Source of the DNA: Hoeflea sp.
GTDB lineage: Bacteria; Pseudomonadota; Alphaproteobacteria; Rhizobiales; Rhizobiaceae
Assembly (NCBI GenBank): GCA_020637795.1
Contig: JACKJT010000001.1
Coordinates: forward strand, 930,001-994,000
Direction of reading: 5' to 3'
DNA length: 64,000 nt
Positions 45,862 through 54,125 of the stretch are shown piece after piece. The notes beneath the pieces were generated by a model, which saw only the letters and a list, made by a program, of their open reading frames with translations, searched no databases and had not been told where the DNA came from. The first letter of the stretch is position 1. Every line of letters begins with the position of its first letter. A program made the translations under genes and the position numbers.

Positions 45862-46602
45862 CTATTGCACGCCGGACAGAAGCCATCCGAAATCGCCTCT
45901 TGAGGGCTCGATCCCGGCAAGCCGGCACATATGCCAGCCCAGAACCTGATTGCTGGAGAAGACCGGCTTTCCTGTCCGGTCTTCAATCGCAGAGATTACA
46001 TCCAGTGTGCGAAGATTGGTGCACGAGATGAAGATTGCCTCCGCCTCCGAATTGTCTGCAAGTTGCACCGCCGCCTGCAGGATGGAAGCCGGAGAGATCC
46101 GTGCGACAACCGCCTCCTCGCTGACTTCGAAAGAGCCGAAGACAGGCGTTTCGATGCCGTTTGCCGCTAGAACCGAGCGCATGGTGAAAGACACATCCTC
46201 GATGTAGGGAGACAGGAATGCAAGCCGTGTCACACGCAGATGCCGGCATGCGGCGATCAGTGCGGAGACCGGCTCGGTGACCGCCCGTGCCGAGGTGCCC
46301 GAACGCACAAGGTCTGCAACCCGCTCGATGCCGATCACCGAGGTTCCGGAGGTGCAGCCATAGCCGACCGCGTCAAAGGAGATCGAAGACGGGAACAGCT
46401 TCGCACTGTGTCCGATATGATTTTCCATTTCAGACAGACTGTCCGTGGTCACGTCGCGTCCGCTCGGCACACGGGAGACATGCAGGGTCGCGCGGGACGG
46501 TATGATCCGGCGAAACTCGTTCTCTATGGTTTCGTCGGCTTGCAGAACGATCAAGCCCAGCCGGGGCTCGGCGCGGCGTTCGGTTTCAAATGCCAGTCCC
46601 AT
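45862..46602 (-). CDS. Maleate cis-trans isomerase/EutA-like (Asp/Glu racemase superfamily)
   Basis: A 246-aa enzyme of the maleate isomerase/arylmalonate decarboxylase fold. Both catalytic cysteines are present: VGYGCTSGTSVIGIERV near residue 82 and IFISCTNLRTLDVISAIE near residue 193. It ends NQVLGWHMCRLAGIE, as in EutA of ectoine utilisation. It lies directly downstream of four ABC transporter genes in the order known from ehuABCD-eutA of Sinorhizobium. The gene is 41 bp after ehuD on the same strand. What should follow (eutBCDE) is absent; IS debris begins 2 bp past its stop. Confidence 0.9.
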   Translation of the reverse strand: MGLAFETERRAEPRLGLIVLQADETIENEFRRIIPSRATLHVSRVPSGRDVTTDSLSEMENHIGHSAKLFPSSISFDAVGYGCTSGTSVIGIERVADLVRSGTSARAVTEPVSALIAACRHLRVTRLAFLSPYIEDVSFTMRSVLAANGIETPVFGSFEVSEEAVVARISPASILQAAVQLADNSEAEAIFISCTNLRTLDVISAIEDRTGKPVFSSNQVLGWHMCRLAGIEPSRGDFGWLLSGVQ

Positions 46603-46643
46603 GTTCGGTTGCCTTTCGGATCTTGCAGCCTATACGGTCCGGA

Positions 46644-47300
46644 TCAATGTTGGCGCGCATATTTCCTTTCCAGCCAGATGGCGGCATAGGCCGACGGAAT
46701 CGATACCAGCAGGAAAAGCGCCCCGACCAACGTCATGGGCTCAAGATACTTGTAGAAGCTGTTGGAGTAGATGTTGGCTGCATTGAAGAGTTCGACCACA
46801 GTGATGGCAGCGAGCAACGGCGTCTCCTTGAACATGGTGATCAGGTAATTCGCAAGTGGAGGGATCATCGGCGGAATCGCTTGGGGCAGGATTACCCGCG
46901 TCCAGGTCTGCGCCCTGGTGTAGTTGAGCGATCTTGCCGCCTCCCACTGCCCCTTGGGAACGTTCTCGATACCAGCCCTGAACACTTCCGAGGTGTAGGT
47001 GGCGAAATGCAAGCCGAGGCCGATTACGCCAGCTAAGAAAGGGGACAGGAAGATGCCGAGATCGGGAAGGACGTAAAACAGGAAATAGAGCTGAACCAGC
47101 AGCGGCGTGCGGCGAATGAATTCGGAAAGCCAGTAAAAGACAAACCTGACCGGGTGAGAGTGCGACATCTTCAGGATCGCCAGCCCCAGACCGAGTGCGT
47201 AGGCGAGGATGGCGCCGACGAAAGTTGCCTGTACGGTGACCATCAATCCCGCCAAGAGGCGTGGAAGCACATCCGCAGCGACGGCCCAATCCCAGTGCAT
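46644..47300 (-). CDS. Polar amino-acid/ectoine-type ABC transporter permease (EhuD-like)
   Basis: A 218-aa HisM/GltK-type permease with about five helices: RLLAGLMVTVQATFVGAILAYALGLGLAIL at the start, LLVQLYFLFYVLPDLGIFLSPFLAGVIGLGLHFA in the middle. The ATPase-contact EAA loop is QWEAARSLNYTRAQTWTRVILPQAIPPMIPPLANYLITMFKETPLL. Its ATG follows the upstream permease stop after one base (TGATATG), so it is translated right after ehuC. It pairs with the second permease to form the channel. Confidence 0.92.
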   Translation of the reverse strand: MHWDWAVAADVLPRLLAGLMVTVQATFVGAILAYALGLGLAILKMSHSHPVRFVFYWLSEFIRRTPLLVQLYFLFYVLPDLGIFLSPFLAGVIGLGLHFATYTSEVFRAGIENVPKGQWEAARSLNYTRAQTWTRVILPQAIPPMIPPLANYLITMFKETPLLAAITVVELFNAANIYSNSFYKYLEPMTLVGALFLLVSIPSAYAAIWLERKYARQH

Positions 47301-47301
47301 A

Positions 47302-47970
47302 TCAGTTCACCTTTACAGGGACCATGCCCCGCCGCTTTGCAATTGAGCTTGCCACCCAGTCGGTGAAACCAACCAGCACGGATGCGATTGCGAAATACAT
47401 CACCAGGATGATGAGGAACGGCTCCAGCGTCATTGCCGTTTGGCCACGGATGATCTGAGCGACGAATGTAAGGTCGGAAAGAGTGATCAGCGAGGTTACG
47501 GCGGTGAGTTTCATCAGCTCGATCAACAGATTGCCGAAAGGCGGAATCATCATCGGAATGGCTTGTGGAATGAGCACGTAACGATAGCGCTGATAGGTTG
47601 TGTAATTGAGCGAATGCGCTGCCTCGCGCTGGCCTTTGCCGATGGACTGGATGGCGCCGCGCACCACCTCTGACCCGTAGCTGCCCAGATTGAAACCGCA
47701 GGCGATCACGCCAGCGAGAAACGGTGACAGGGTAACGCCCAGAAGCGGCAGGACATAGAACATGAAAAACATCTGCACGAGCGCCGATGTGCCGCGAAAG
47801 AATTCCAGATAGATCGTTGCCAGAGCGCGCACCCACCAGTGGCGCGACAGACGCGAAAGCCCGATGACAAAGGAAATGACGAGGGCGATCACAGCGCTTG
47901 TGACCGTCAGCTGGACTGTTAGCCAGGCCCCCTTCAGCAACAGTGGAAAGTATTCAACGATTATTTCCAT
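47302..47970 (-). CDS. Polar amino-acid/ectoine-type ABC transporter permease (EhuC-like)
   Basis: A 222-aa permease paralogous to the next gene. Helices include PLLLKGAWLTVQLTVTSAVIALVISFVIGL and SALVQMFFMFYVLPLLGVTLSPFLAGVIACGFNLG. The EAA loop is QREAAHSLNYTTYQRYRYVLIPQAIPMMIPPFGNLLIELMKLTAVTSLI. The ATG at 47970 is preceded by GGGTGA; a GTG at 47976 is in frame. It lies 62 bp after the binding-protein gene. Confidence 0.92.
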   Translation of the reverse strand: MEIIVEYFPLLLKGAWLTVQLTVTSAVIALVISFVIGLSRLSRHWWVRALATIYLEFFRGTSALVQMFFMFYVLPLLGVTLSPFLAGVIACGFNLGSYGSEVVRGAIQSIGKGQREAAHSLNYTTYQRYRYVLIPQAIPMMIPPFGNLLIELMKLTAVTSLITLSDLTFVAQIIRGQTAMTLEPFLIILVMYFAIASVLVGFTDWVASSIAKRRGMVPVKVN

Positions 47971-48032
47971 GTTCACCCGGTACGAATGCTGCCCGTCCGG
48001 GCAGCATTCGCCTCATTTTTGCGGTTAAACGA

Positions 48033-48884
48033 TCAATTGCCGGGGCAGAAGTCGTCGCGCTTGACGTCGAGCGTCGCCTGTGTGGAGAAACCGTAAGGCT
48101 CGATGATTTTCGCGAATTCGCCGTCTGCCTTCAGCTCTGCGAGAGCTGTGTCGTACGCCTCGCGAAATGCGGTATCCTCAGGGTTGAAGGCCGCTCCAGC
48201 GCATCCCATCGGCACGCCCTTGACCGGCATGACGATTTCCAGATTGGGATCGTCAAGCTTCTTCAGCAGGTCCTGCGTGCCCAGGCCGGACAGCGCGAAG
48301 ACATCGACGCGGCCCTGCTGCAGCATCTTCATGCCGCTCTGCGGATCGGTGAAAACCTTGATCTGGTCCGTCTTGACGCCGCGTTCGGTCGCGTAGAGCT
48401 CCTCGGCGCAGCCCGCACATGTGGTCATGGTAGCTTCCGGATTGGCGGCAATATCCTCGTAGGTGTGGATATTGAGCGGATTGCCCTTGGCCACGGCAAA
48501 TGCCTCGGCGCCGCAAAGATCGGGTTCCGAATAGATGATCGCCTTGCAGCGATCGGGTTTGATGTAAAGGCCGGAGGTTGCCATGTCGACGCGCCTTGCG
48601 AGCAGCGCCGGGATCATCGAGCCATAGGGTACGACCTGCGCCTTGATTTCCGGAACGCCCAGCTTCTTCATCACGGCGCGGGCTACATCGGGTGCTGCCC
48701 CGGTGACATAGCCGTCAGACTTGATGTCACTGTAGGGCGGTTCGTTTGCGACAGCGACAGTTGCATAACCCTGCTTACGCAAATTCTCGAGAGTATCTGC
48801 CGAGGACGGTGACACTGCCGCCATCGTCAGCAGTGCGCCGGCGAAAGCCAGCCCCAGATGTTGTCTGATTGAATTGTTTCGCAT
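48033..48884 (-). CDS. EhuB-like periplasmic substrate-binding protein
   Basis: A 283-aa extracellular solute-binding family 3 protein. The signal peptide is HLGLAFAGALLTMAAVSPSSA, cleaved before DTLENLRKQG. ATVAVANEPPYSDIKSDGYVTGAAPDVARAVMKKLG matches the ligand-site start of EhuB, and MATSGLYIKPDRCKAIIYSEPDLCGAEAFAVAKGNP the hinge region. Six Cys (113, 124, 156, 159, 228, 280) are unusual for the group as I know it and suggest disulfides. The ATG at 48884 follows AGGAGA. The ligand is likely a cyclic, betaine-like or polar amino compound; identity not proven. Confidence 0.92.
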   Translation of the reverse strand: MRNNSIRQHLGLAFAGALLTMAAVSPSSADTLENLRKQGYATVAVANEPPYSDIKSDGYVTGAAPDVARAVMKKLGVPEIKAQVVPYGSMIPALLARRVDMATSGLYIKPDRCKAIIYSEPDLCGAEAFAVAKGNPLNIHTYEDIAANPEATMTTCAGCAEELYATERGVKTDQIKVFTDPQSGMKMLQQGRVDVFALSGLGTQDLLKKLDDPNLEIVMPVKGVPMGCAGAAFNPEDTAFREAYDTALAELKADGEFAKIIEPYGFSTQATLDVKRDDFCPGN

Positions 48885-48921
48885 GACGTCTCCTATTGGT
48901 TTGTGGCTAGGGTGGTCGAAG

Positions 48922-49770
48922 TCAAGAAACGGAAATGAATTTGCTCAGGAAGCTTCGGGTTCGCGGTTCCCTGGGATGCGTGAAAATGTCTTCCGGCTTG
49001 CCGGCCTCAACGATCTGTCCCTTGTCAAAGAACAGCACGCGGTCAGCAAACTCGCGGGCGAAGTTCATCTCATGCGTGACCGTGAGCATGGTGGTGTCGG
49101 AGTCCGAAGCGAGCTGGCGCAGGACGTTGAGAACTTCGTCAACAAGCTCTGGGTCGAGCGCCGACGTTACTTCGTCAAAGAGCATGATCTTTGGATCCAT
49201 CGCCAGGGAACGGGCAATGGCAACACGTTGTTGCTGCCCGCCCGACAGCTGGTGCGGAAAATGGGTAGCCTTGTCGCTGAGACCGACCATGCCAAGCAGT
49301 TCCATCGCCTTTTCCCGGGCCTCGACCTTCGACGTCTTGCGAACAAGAATTTGCGGTTGCTCGACATTCTGAAGGGCGTTGAGATGCGGAAACAGGTTGA
49401 AATGCTGGAACACCATGCCGATTTCGTTGCGCATCTTGTGCAGATGCGCCTCACTGGCATCGACCAACTTTCCGTCCTTCTCCTCGTGCCAGAGATAGTC
49501 GCCGTCGACAATGACGCGGCCGGCACTCAAGGTTTCAAGAGTCATGAGGATCCGGAGGATTGTCGTTTTGCCCGAACCGCTGGGGCCGATCAGAGCCAGT
49601 TTCTCGCCCGGCGCGACCTCCAGATTGAGATCGTTGAGAACCTTCAGGCTGCCAAAGCTCTTATGAACGTCCCGAAACTCGATGATATTTGCTGTATCAG
49701 TCAGGGTTCTCGACCTCTGGCTTGGCTGCCAGGCATGAAGCCTGGCAAACGGGATTGTATAGATCTGCAA
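48922..49770 (-). CDS. Amino-acid-type ABC transporter ATPase (EhuA-like)
   Basis: A 282-aa ATPase energising the transporter. Walker A is LIGPSGSGKTTILRIL, Q-loop GMVFQHFNLFPHLNALQNVEQPQILV, signature LSGGQQQRVAIARSLAMDP, Walker B IMLFDEVTSALDPELVDEVL, and H-loop MLTVTHEMNFAREFADRVLFFDKGQI. The most upstream start in frame is TTG 49770 without a ribosome site. A CTG or nearby codon before TDTANIIEFRDV, about 30 codons in and preceded by AGAGG, may be the true start. First gene of the transporter operon, divergent from the AsnC regulator. Confidence 0.93.
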   Translation of the reverse strand: MQIYTIPFARLHAWQPSQRSRTLTDTANIIEFRDVHKSFGSLKVLNDLNLEVAPGEKLALIGPSGSGKTTILRILMTLETLSAGRVIVDGDYLWHEEKDGKLVDASEAHLHKMRNEIGMVFQHFNLFPHLNALQNVEQPQILVRKTSKVEAREKAMELLGMVGLSDKATHFPHQLSGGQQQRVAIARSLAMDPKIMLFDEVTSALDPELVDEVLNVLRQLASDSDTTMLTVTHEMNFAREFADRVLFFDKGQIVEAGKPEDIFTHPREPRTRSFLSKFISVS

Positions 49771-49779
49771 ACAGGCCCT

Positions 49780-49819
49780 TTGACAAGCCGTTCAACTTGT
49801 GATGCTAAATGTAATGCTA
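49780..49819 (+). promoter_or_regulatory. Promoter and repeat in the ehuA/asnC divergent region
   Basis: TTGACA (49780-49785), 17 bp, TGCTAA (49803-49808) form a plausible promoter toward the AsnC gene. ATGCTA occurs twice, 12 bp apart (49802-49807 and 49814-49819), about one helical turn, as an Lrp-type protein might recognise. Confidence 0.45.
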
Positions 49820-49909
49820 GCAAAGGTATTTGATGGAAAATGTCGAAAACCCATTAAAATATGAAAACATCGATCACATGACCAGATAATTTGACCGGGA
49901 ATAGTCATT

Positions 49910-50371
49910 GTGGAAATCTCAGCTTCCGACCAGATAATCCTGCGCATGCTGCAGACCAATTCGCGCGAACGGTTGGAAACCATCGCGATTGAGACCGGTC
50001 TGTCGGTTGCCACGGTCCAGCGCCGGGTTCGCAATATGAAGGCTGACGGAACGATCATGGCGGAAACCGCCCTGATCAATCCAAAGTCGGTCGGCTATGC
50101 GATGACCTTCCTGATCTTTGTGGAACTGGAGCATGAGCGGATCGACCAGATCGACGCATTTCGCAGGAAGGCAAAAGCCGAGCCGCAGGTGCAACAGTGT
50201 TACTATGTCACTGGCGAGGCCGACTTTGCCATCATCGCGCTGGCCAAGGACATGGAGGACTACGAGCACCTCACGCACCGCCTGTTCTTCAAGGACTCAA
50301 ACGTCAAGCGCTTCAAGACATCGGTGGTCATGGACCGCACCAAAGTCGGTCTGGATGTCCCGATGGGGTGA
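49910..50371 (+). CDS. AsnC/Lrp family transcriptional regulator
   Basis: A 153-aa regulator. The HTH covers SASDQIILRMLQTNSRERLETIAIETGLSVATVQRRVRNMKADGTI; the ligand-binding RAM domain covers AMTFLIFVELEHERIDQIDAFRRKAKAEPQVQQCYYVTGEADFAIIALAKDMEDYEHL. The start is GTG at 49910. Placement between the transporter operon and the peptidase genes makes it the probable local sensor. AsnC-type DoeX/EnuR-like control is known for ectoine catabolism, but similarity to DoeX itself was not tested. Confidence 0.93.
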   Translation: MEISASDQIILRMLQTNSRERLETIAIETGLSVATVQRRVRNMKADGTIMAETALINPKSVGYAMTFLIFVELEHERIDQIDAFRRKAKAEPQVQQCYYVTGEADFAIIALAKDMEDYEHLTHRLFFKDSNVKRFKTSVVMDRTKVGLDVPMG

Positions 50372-50395
50372 ATGCCGGGATTGGGCGGACTGATC

Positions 50396-51598
50396 TCAGC
50401 CGGGAATGACGGGCATCGATTTTGGCGCCGGCCGGGTGAGCAGCACGGGGCCGTCTGCGGTGACCACTAGGTTTTCCTCATGCACGATCATTCGGCCGGC
50501 ATCGAGATCGACGGACGGCTCGAGTGTCAGCACCATGCCTGGCTGCAACACGGTCTCGTCCTTCGGCGTGATGGATGGCCACTCGGTCAGTTGCATGCCG
50601 AGGCCATGGCCCATTCGCCCGACGCCGCTGCCGCCCGGATAGTCCGTTTCGAGAACCCGCTGCATCGCGCGATAAATATCGGCGCAGGTGGATCCAGGTC
50701 GCGTTGCTTGCAGGCCGGCTTCGGTGGCATCGAGCAGTACGGCATAGGCTTTCGCCGTCTCCGCCGGCACATGACCAAATGCAAAATTACGATCAAAATC
50801 ACAGAAATAGCCGTCAAACATCGCTCCGGTGTCGAGCATCAGGATGTCTCCGGCTCCGACACGACGCAGTGATGGCGGCGAGATGATATCCGTGTACCCG
50901 CCCGGCCCGGCGCCGCCGACCAGATAATCGACATCGTCGATCCCGCGCTCAAGACAGGCGATCTTGAAGCGCCGGAAAATCTCGACCTCACTCATTCCCG
51001 CGGTCAGGATCCCGGGAAATGCCTCGAACACATCCGAGACGATTGCACAGGCATGGGTGATTTTCTCCAGTTCGGCCGGCGATTTGACCATGCGCAGGTT
51101 TTTGATCAGGTCAGCGGCGTCTGTGAACTCGATGTCCGGCAGGAGGGCGTGTAGGCGGCGATAATCGCCCAGCGGCATGCGCAGATGCGTCTCCGGTCCT
51201 TCAGGAATGCCGATGCGGGACTTGTGTGGGAACATGTCGCGCATCGTCGTGGCAAGCAGGGAGACGCCCTCGTCTTCCGGCTGCGGCGACGCCCAGCTGC
51301 GGACATCGTCAAGCCAGGTGGCGGCGAGGCATTCGCGCCCAATCGACGGCACAACGGCAACCGGTTTGCCGTCGGACGGCACCAGCAGGAACCAGGGGCG
51401 GGTCGGGCTCAGCCAGAAACGGGTTAGGAAACCGGTGAAATAGCGGATCTCCGGCTCCGTCGTCAGAAAAAGCCCGTCCAGCCCGGTTTTGGCCATCGCC
51501 GCTTGCGCCCTGGAAAGACGCGCCTCGAATTCCGAAACCGGAAAGCCGCGCCCGGGGTCATTGTCGCCGGCTGGGGGGGTGTTCAGATCGGTGCTCAT
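50396..51598 (-). CDS. M24 family metallopeptidase (Xaa-Pro peptidase/creatinase-like)
   Basis: A 400-aa pita-bread-fold enzyme. The N-terminal creatinase-like domain is FEARLSRAQAAMAKTGLDGLFLTTEPEIRYFTGF. The five metal ligands are in place: Asp256 (ILMLDTGAMF), Asp267 (YFCDFDRNF), His331 (GRMGHGLG), Glu360 (VLTLEPSV) and Glu374/375 (MIVHEENLVV). It could cut an Xaa-Pro dipeptide or open a cyclic amide; ectoine hydrolase DoeA belongs to the same fold but the N-terminal domain differs. It follows the M20 gene by 11 bp and converges with the AsnC gene. Confidence 0.9.
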   Translation of the reverse strand: MSTDLNTPPAGDNDPGRGFPVSEFEARLSRAQAAMAKTGLDGLFLTTEPEIRYFTGFLTRFWLSPTRPWFLLVPSDGKPVAVVPSIGRECLAATWLDDVRSWASPQPEDEGVSLLATTMRDMFPHKSRIGIPEGPETHLRMPLGDYRRLHALLPDIEFTDAADLIKNLRMVKSPAELEKITHACAIVSDVFEAFPGILTAGMSEVEIFRRFKIACLERGIDDVDYLVGGAGPGGYTDIISPPSLRRVGAGDILMLDTGAMFDGYFCDFDRNFAFGHVPAETAKAYAVLLDATEAGLQATRPGSTCADIYRAMQRVLETDYPGGSGVGRMGHGLGMQLTEWPSITPKDETVLQPGMVLTLEPSVDLDAGRMIVHEENLVVTADGPVLLTRPAPKSMPVIPG

Positions 51599-51609
51599 CA
51601 GACTCGCCT

Positions 51610-52806
51610 TCAGGCAGGAAGTTGCGTTTCGACCAGGCGCACCCAGAATTCGGCGCCTTTGTCGAGAATGCCGTCGTTGAAATCGTAGCCGGGATTGTGC
51701 AGGGCACGACCATTGGCGCCTTCGGTCCCGTTGCCGAGGAAGAAATAGGCGCCGGGCCGGTGCTCCAGCAAGGCGCCGAAATCGTCCGAGGCCAGCAGCG
51801 GCGGGCAGTTCGCATCGACCATGTCACGACCAAACAGCGAGGCGCCGAGTTCGGCAACGATGCCTGCTTCGCGCGCGGTGTTGATTGTCGCGGTGAATTC
51901 GCGATTGTAATGGACCTCGCATTTCGCACCATGGGCCGCGGCGACGCCGGAAACGATCCGTCGCATGGCAGCATCAATGGCATCGCCCACCGGCCGGGTG
52001 AAAGATCGGGCATCTCCGCTGATGGTGACACTTCCGGGTATGACATTGCGCACGCCGGTGGTCTGGAAGTCGGTCACGGACACGACGGCGTAATCGAGCG
52101 GATCGAGTTCGCGCGCGACAAGTGTCTGCAGTGCGGTAACGACATGAGCCCCGGCGACGATCGGGTCGGTTCCCTTGTGCGGCATGGCCGCATGGGTTCC
52201 GTTTCCGGTGATCCCGATCCTGAAGATGTCTTCGCAGGCCATCACCGCCTCCGGCCTGACCGCGATGCGGCCGGCTTCGAGACCGGGCAGATTGTGCAAG
52301 GCAAAGACAACGTCTGCGGGAAAGCGTTCGAACAGGCCAGCTTCGAGCATTGCCCTTGCGCCGCGCCCGCTTTCCTCGTCCGGCTGGAAGATGAAAACGG
52401 CAGTGCCCTCGAAACGCCCGTGCGAAGCGAGATACAGCGCCGCGCCCAGAAGCATTGACGTATGGCCATCATGGCCGCAGGCATGCATCTTGCCCGCCTG
52501 AGTCGAGCGGTAGGCGAATTGGTTTTGTTCGGAAATCGGCAAGGCATCCATTTCCGCCCGGATGGCGATGCTTCCAGCGCCTGTGCCGCGCCTGAGAATG
52601 CCGACGACACCCGTGCCGCCGATCCCTTCATGGACCTCTATTCCGCCAGACCGCAATTGGTCGGCGATCATGCGTGCGGTCCTGGTCTCATTGAATCCGA
52701 GTTCGGGGTTGCAGTGCAGGTCGTGCCGCCATTGCCGCATTTTCTGACGCATGACATGCGGGAGCGCCACAGTCGTGGTTTCCAGAGCTGGGTATTCGTT
52801 TTTCAT
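51610..52806 (-). CDS. M20 family amidohydrolase (N-acyl amino acid hydrolase type)
   Basis: A 398-aa di-metal amidohydrolase of the IAA-amino acid hydrolase/hippuricase group. It starts MKNEYPALETTTVALPHV (52806; an open frame reaches 52884). WRHDLHCNPELGFNETRTARMIADQL, IRAEMDALPISEQN, AGKMHACGHDGHTSMLLGAA, FIFQPDEESGRGARAMLEAGLF and ALHNLPG supply the metal ligands, and HAAMPHKGTDPI is the dimerisation lid. It removes acyl groups from N-acyl amino acids. Upstream of the M24 gene, divergent from the PLP enzyme. Confidence 0.9.
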   Translation of the reverse strand: MKNEYPALETTTVALPHVMRQKMRQWRHDLHCNPELGFNETRTARMIADQLRSGGIEVHEGIGGTGVVGILRRGTGAGSIAIRAEMDALPISEQNQFAYRSTQAGKMHACGHDGHTSMLLGAALYLASHGRFEGTAVFIFQPDEESGRGARAMLEAGLFERFPADVVFALHNLPGLEAGRIAVRPEAVMACEDIFRIGITGNGTHAAMPHKGTDPIVAGAHVVTALQTLVARELDPLDYAVVSVTDFQTTGVRNVIPGSVTISGDARSFTRPVGDAIDAAMRRIVSGVAAAHGAKCEVHYNREFTATINTAREAGIVAELGASLFGRDMVDANCPPLLASDDFGALLEHRPGAYFFLGNGTEGANGRALHNPGYDFNDGILDKGAEFWVRLVETQLPA

Positions 52807-53016
52807 CGTCGAATTACACTTTTCCAACCCTTGCGGCATTCGCCGGCCATCGTTTTCCGGCTCTTTGCCAGCTGAAGCAGTCAAAGAACATCAAGCTCAG
52901 TATGGCGCTTCCGTTTGATTCTGAATGATCAATAAATAGGCATGGAGTATCGAATTTTCTCAGATCGATCAAAATTTTGACGTCTCCTGATCGGATGACT
53001 GACATATCGTACCGGC

Positions 53017-54072
53017 ATGAAACTTACCAATCCACGATTGAATCAGCCGGGCACAAAACGCCTTTTCCGCACCGAACCGGATCGCCCGATGGCGATGCTG
53101 CAGCTGTGCCCCGTCTATCAGCCGACGCCGTTGCATGAGATGCCGGATTTTGCCGGGGAGCTCGGCATTGGCGCGCTGATGGTCAAGGATGAAACCCGGC
53201 GGATGAGGCTGGGCAGCTTCAAGGCGCTGGGCGGCGTTTTTGCGGTCGCGCAGATGATCGAGGATGCCTCGGGTGCGACCGACCTCACCAGCGAGCAAGC
53301 CCGCACCACGGCGGCGGACATGACCTTCATCACCGCCAGCGCCGGCAATCATGGCCTGTCGGTTGCCGCCGGAGCGCACATATTCGGGGCCCGAGGGATC
53401 ATCGTCCTGTGCAGTGCTGTTCCTGAAGGGTTTGCCGAGCGAATTCGCAAGACCGGATCCGAGGTCGTCCGGGTCGATGGATCCTATGAGGACAGCGTCC
53501 GGTATGCGATTGATGCAGCCGAACAGAATGGCTGGCTGCTTCTGGCCGATGGATCGTGGGATGGTTACACCGAACGCCCCGCCCTCATCATGGAAGGTTA
53601 TACCGTGCTTGCCGAGGAATGCCGGCGGGAATTCGAAACTGCCGGGGCCTGGCCGACGCACGTTTTCGTGCAGGCCGGCGTCGGCGGATTGGCCAGCGCG
53701 ATGGCCGCGCACATTCGCTTGCATTGGCCCACTCAGCCGCAGATCATCGTCGTGGAGCCGGACGCTGCGCCATGCCTTCTCAAGAGTGTTCAGGCCGGAG
53801 AGCTGACACGCGCCGAGGGCCCGGAATCCAACATGGGCCGGCTTGACTGCAAGGATGCCTCGCTGATCGCCTTTGAGGCGCTGCGCCAGGATGCAGACAT
53901 GTTCATGGCTGTGACAGATGAAGACGCAGAGGCGGCGGCGCGGCAGTATGCGAACCATGGAATTCAGACCACGCCAAGCGGCGCGGCTCCGCTCGCCGCA
54001 CTTAAAGAGCTGGATCCCGGACCGAACGCCCGTTGCCTCTTGATCGCGACGGAAGGTCCGGAGACAGCCTGA
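53017..54072 (+). CDS. Diaminopropionate ammonia-lyase-like PLP enzyme
   Basis: A 351-aa fold-type II PLP enzyme. The PLP Lys is K69 in RRMRLGSFKALGGVFAVAQM, the asparagine loop is TASAGNHGLSVAAGAHIFGARG, and the phosphate-binding glycine loop is VQAGVGGLASAMAAH. MGRLDCKDASLIAFEALRQDADMFMAVTDEDAE is characteristic of DAP ammonia-lyases (YgeX). It would eliminate NH3 or another beta substituent from an amino acid to give pyruvate. It lies 53 bp before the molybdoenzyme gene on the same strand. EutB of ectoine use is also fold-type II but is shorter and differs in these motifs. Confidence 0.88.
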   Translation: MKLTNPRLNQPGTKRLFRTEPDRPMAMLQLCPVYQPTPLHEMPDFAGELGIGALMVKDETRRMRLGSFKALGGVFAVAQMIEDASGATDLTSEQARTTAADMTFITASAGNHGLSVAAGAHIFGARGIIVLCSAVPEGFAERIRKTGSEVVRVDGSYEDSVRYAIDAAEQNGWLLLADGSWDGYTERPALIMEGYTVLAEECRREFETAGAWPTHVFVQAGVGGLASAMAAHIRLHWPTQPQIIVVEPDAAPCLLKSVQAGELTRAEGPESNMGRLDCKDASLIAFEALRQDADMFMAVTDEDAEAAARQYANHGIQTTPSGAAPLAALKELDPGPNARCLLIATEGPETA

Positions 54073-54125
54073 TCCCGTTGGTTTGGTTTGCGAACGGCAC
54101 CCAGTCCCAATCTGGAGGAAACACG

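Noticed and set aside
45862..54072. Complete ectoine/hydroxyectoine degradation cluster
   Set aside because: The M20 protein is not the AstE/AspA-type deacetylase, no ornithine-cyclodeaminase (EutC) gene is present, and the PLP enzyme has DAP-lyase motifs, so only transporter and EutA-like parts fit.
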